This document shows positions 5,043 through 5,985 of a stretch of 5,985 nt of DNA, one piece after another. The notes under the pieces were generated by a model. That model had not been told where the DNA came from. It made no database searches and saw nothing but the letters and a program-made list of their open reading frames with translations. The translations under genes and the position numbers were made by a program. The stretch is from Elusimicrobia bacterium CG06_land_8_20_14_3_00_38_11. GTDB taxonomy: Bacteria; Elusimicrobiota; UBA8919. Positions within the stretch are counted from its first letter, which is position 1. The number at the start of each line of letters is the position of its first letter. The stretch spans positions 1 to 5,985 of the forward strand of contig PEVQ01000019.1 of the NCBI GenBank assembly GCA_002780205.1. The letters are read 5' to 3'.

Positions 5043-5985
5043 CTAAAACTTTTTATTTAAAGTTAACTGCGGCAAAAAATCGGAACCATCAAAAAAACCG
5101 AAATCCGTTTTTATGTTACTTTCTGAAAACACCCTGTATGCCCTTGCATCCTCATTGTGATTTTCTACTGATATTAAAGTAAGTATTTGAAGCAAATAAA
5201 TGTAAGACAGAAATACACCGCTTCTGGTTATGATACTCTGCCTCTCCCAACTTTCACTTCTAACACCTTTCGGAACGGGCTTAAACATTTTGTAATAAAA
5301 AAATCCCGTCCAGCAGATATAAGAAAGCCCCGCTTCGGGATTATCGCCGAGATAAAGTTGCCCCCAGCCGGGCAAAATCATTGACCTTAAGAATGTGCCT
5401 TCTACCGATTTAATTTTATAGTGTTCCTTATTGTTTCTGTTTTTTGTGTAAAGATAAACGCCGGCACTGTTTGAGATATAAAAACTTAAAGAAGAAAAAT
5501 CCAGAAAGTCCTTTGTAAAAGAAGCATCCGGTTCGTTTTTGTATTCATGCGATTGGGTCACAGCATAATTAAAACCAAGCATTGTCCATTCGGCAAAAAA
5601 ATTGCTTGCCCCTTGTATCGGTCTATCAGTATAAAATTGACCTAAACCCGGAAAAATTAAAGAACGCTTCATCGCCTCAACAGGTTTTTTTTTCTCCCAT
5701 TTGTCCAAAGTTGACTTTTTTTCTCTTCCATCAAAACTTTTTTTAAACTTTTCAGCACCTATTATTTTCCTGAAACTTTTTTCAAGTTCCCCGGTATCAT
5801 TTGCAGAATTATATGTTCCGCTTGAAATAGAAGCGATTTCTTTTAAGGAATCCTCTTCTTTTTTATCAACAGCATAGCCGATAACATTTATAACAACATC
5901 AAGTCCTTCCTTTTTCAGACGCCGAACAACGCTCACAGGGTCGCCGCCGCAACTTTCCTTACCGTCGGTTACAAGAATTATCATA
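5043..5985 (-). CDS. Von Willebrand factor A domain protein with two PGxGQxY membrane modules (5' end off window)
   Basis: The window holds the last 313 codons; the reading frame is open at the right edge, so the Met codon at 5984 is probably internal. Numbering from that Met, residues 1-75 are the second half of a VWA domain. They contain ILVTDGKESCGGDP with the TDG metal-site element, then GLDVVINVIGYAVD, then ASISSGTYNSAND with a helical end. The DxSxS part of the metal site would lie off window. A charged linker (76-105) follows. Two similar modules come next, RSLIFPGLGQFYTDRPIQG (107-125) and RSMILPGWGQLYLGDNPEAG (200-219), each followed by hydrophobic segments. PGxGQxY motifs are seen in DUF5683-like small membrane domains. 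The protein is probably membrane-attached with an adhesion-like or metal-dependent binding domain. Its function is unknown. It converges with the DUF2148 gene, with 79 bp between their stop codons. Confidence 0.85.
   Translation of the reverse strand, partial: MIILVTDGKESCGGDPVSVVRRLKKEGLDVVINVIGYAVDKKEEDSLKEIASISSGTYNSANDTGELEKSFRKIIGAEKFKKSFDGREKKSTLDKWEKKKPVEAMKRSLIFPGLGQFYTDRPIQGASNFFAEWTMLGFNYAVTQSHEYKNEPDASFTKDFLDFSSLSFYISNSAGVYLYTKNRNNKEHYKIKSVEGTFLRSMILPGWGQLYLGDNPEAGLSYICWTGFFYYKMFKPVPKGVRSESWERQSIITRSGVFLSYIYLLQILTLISVENHNEDARAYRVFSESNIKTDFGFFDGSDFLPQLTLNKKF

Overview
The window looks like a piece of an uncultured, AT-rich, diderm-style bacterial genome. Four protein genes fill almost all of it, two on each strand, and no intergenic gap exceeds about 200 bp. 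Nothing here fixes the phylum. The mix of a YfhO-type membrane protein, a class A penicillin-binding protein, a DUF2148 protein and a VWA protein with PGxGQxY modules, plus small palindromic repeats, would fit candidate lineages such as Elusimicrobiota or Omnitrophota. That placement is a guess.

Layout. Positions 1-2002 (minus) hold a large multi-spanning YfhO-like membrane protein that lacks only its extreme C-terminus, off the left edge. Positions 2066-4237 (plus) encode a complete class A penicillin-binding protein (PBP1A type). Positions 4433-4963 (plus) encode a small DUF2148 protein with a cysteine cluster. Positions 5043-5985 (minus) are the C-terminal part of a von Willebrand factor A protein with two PGxGQxY membrane modules, running off the right edge.

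The first two genes are divergent and separated by only 63 bp. That gap holds two sigma70-type promoters with mirror-image geometry. Their -35 boxes overlap inside a 13-bp palindrome centred exactly between the start codons. In each direction the -10 box ends 6 nt before the ATG, so both mRNAs should start at the A of ATG and be leaderless. The gene at 4433 instead has a strong Shine-Dalgarno, so both initiation modes seem to be used.

Two repeat elements stand out. The first is a 99-bp palindrome-rich segment (1280-1378) lying in frame inside the YfhO-like gene. It adds 33 hydrophilic residues to a loop between membrane helices and carries three GAAC-N4-GTTC palindromes that resemble the Gram-positive LexA (SOS) box. 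The second is a 146-147 bp nested inverted repeat (4263-4409) flanked by a 9-bp direct repeat, ATTAAGAGA. It looks like a MITE inserted just upstream of the ribosome binding site of the DUF2148 gene.

The YfhO-like protein and the PBP both act at the cell envelope (probable lipid-linked sugar transfer and peptidoglycan synthesis), which suits shared divergent control. No link of the DUF2148 or VWA gene to this pair can be shown from the sequence.
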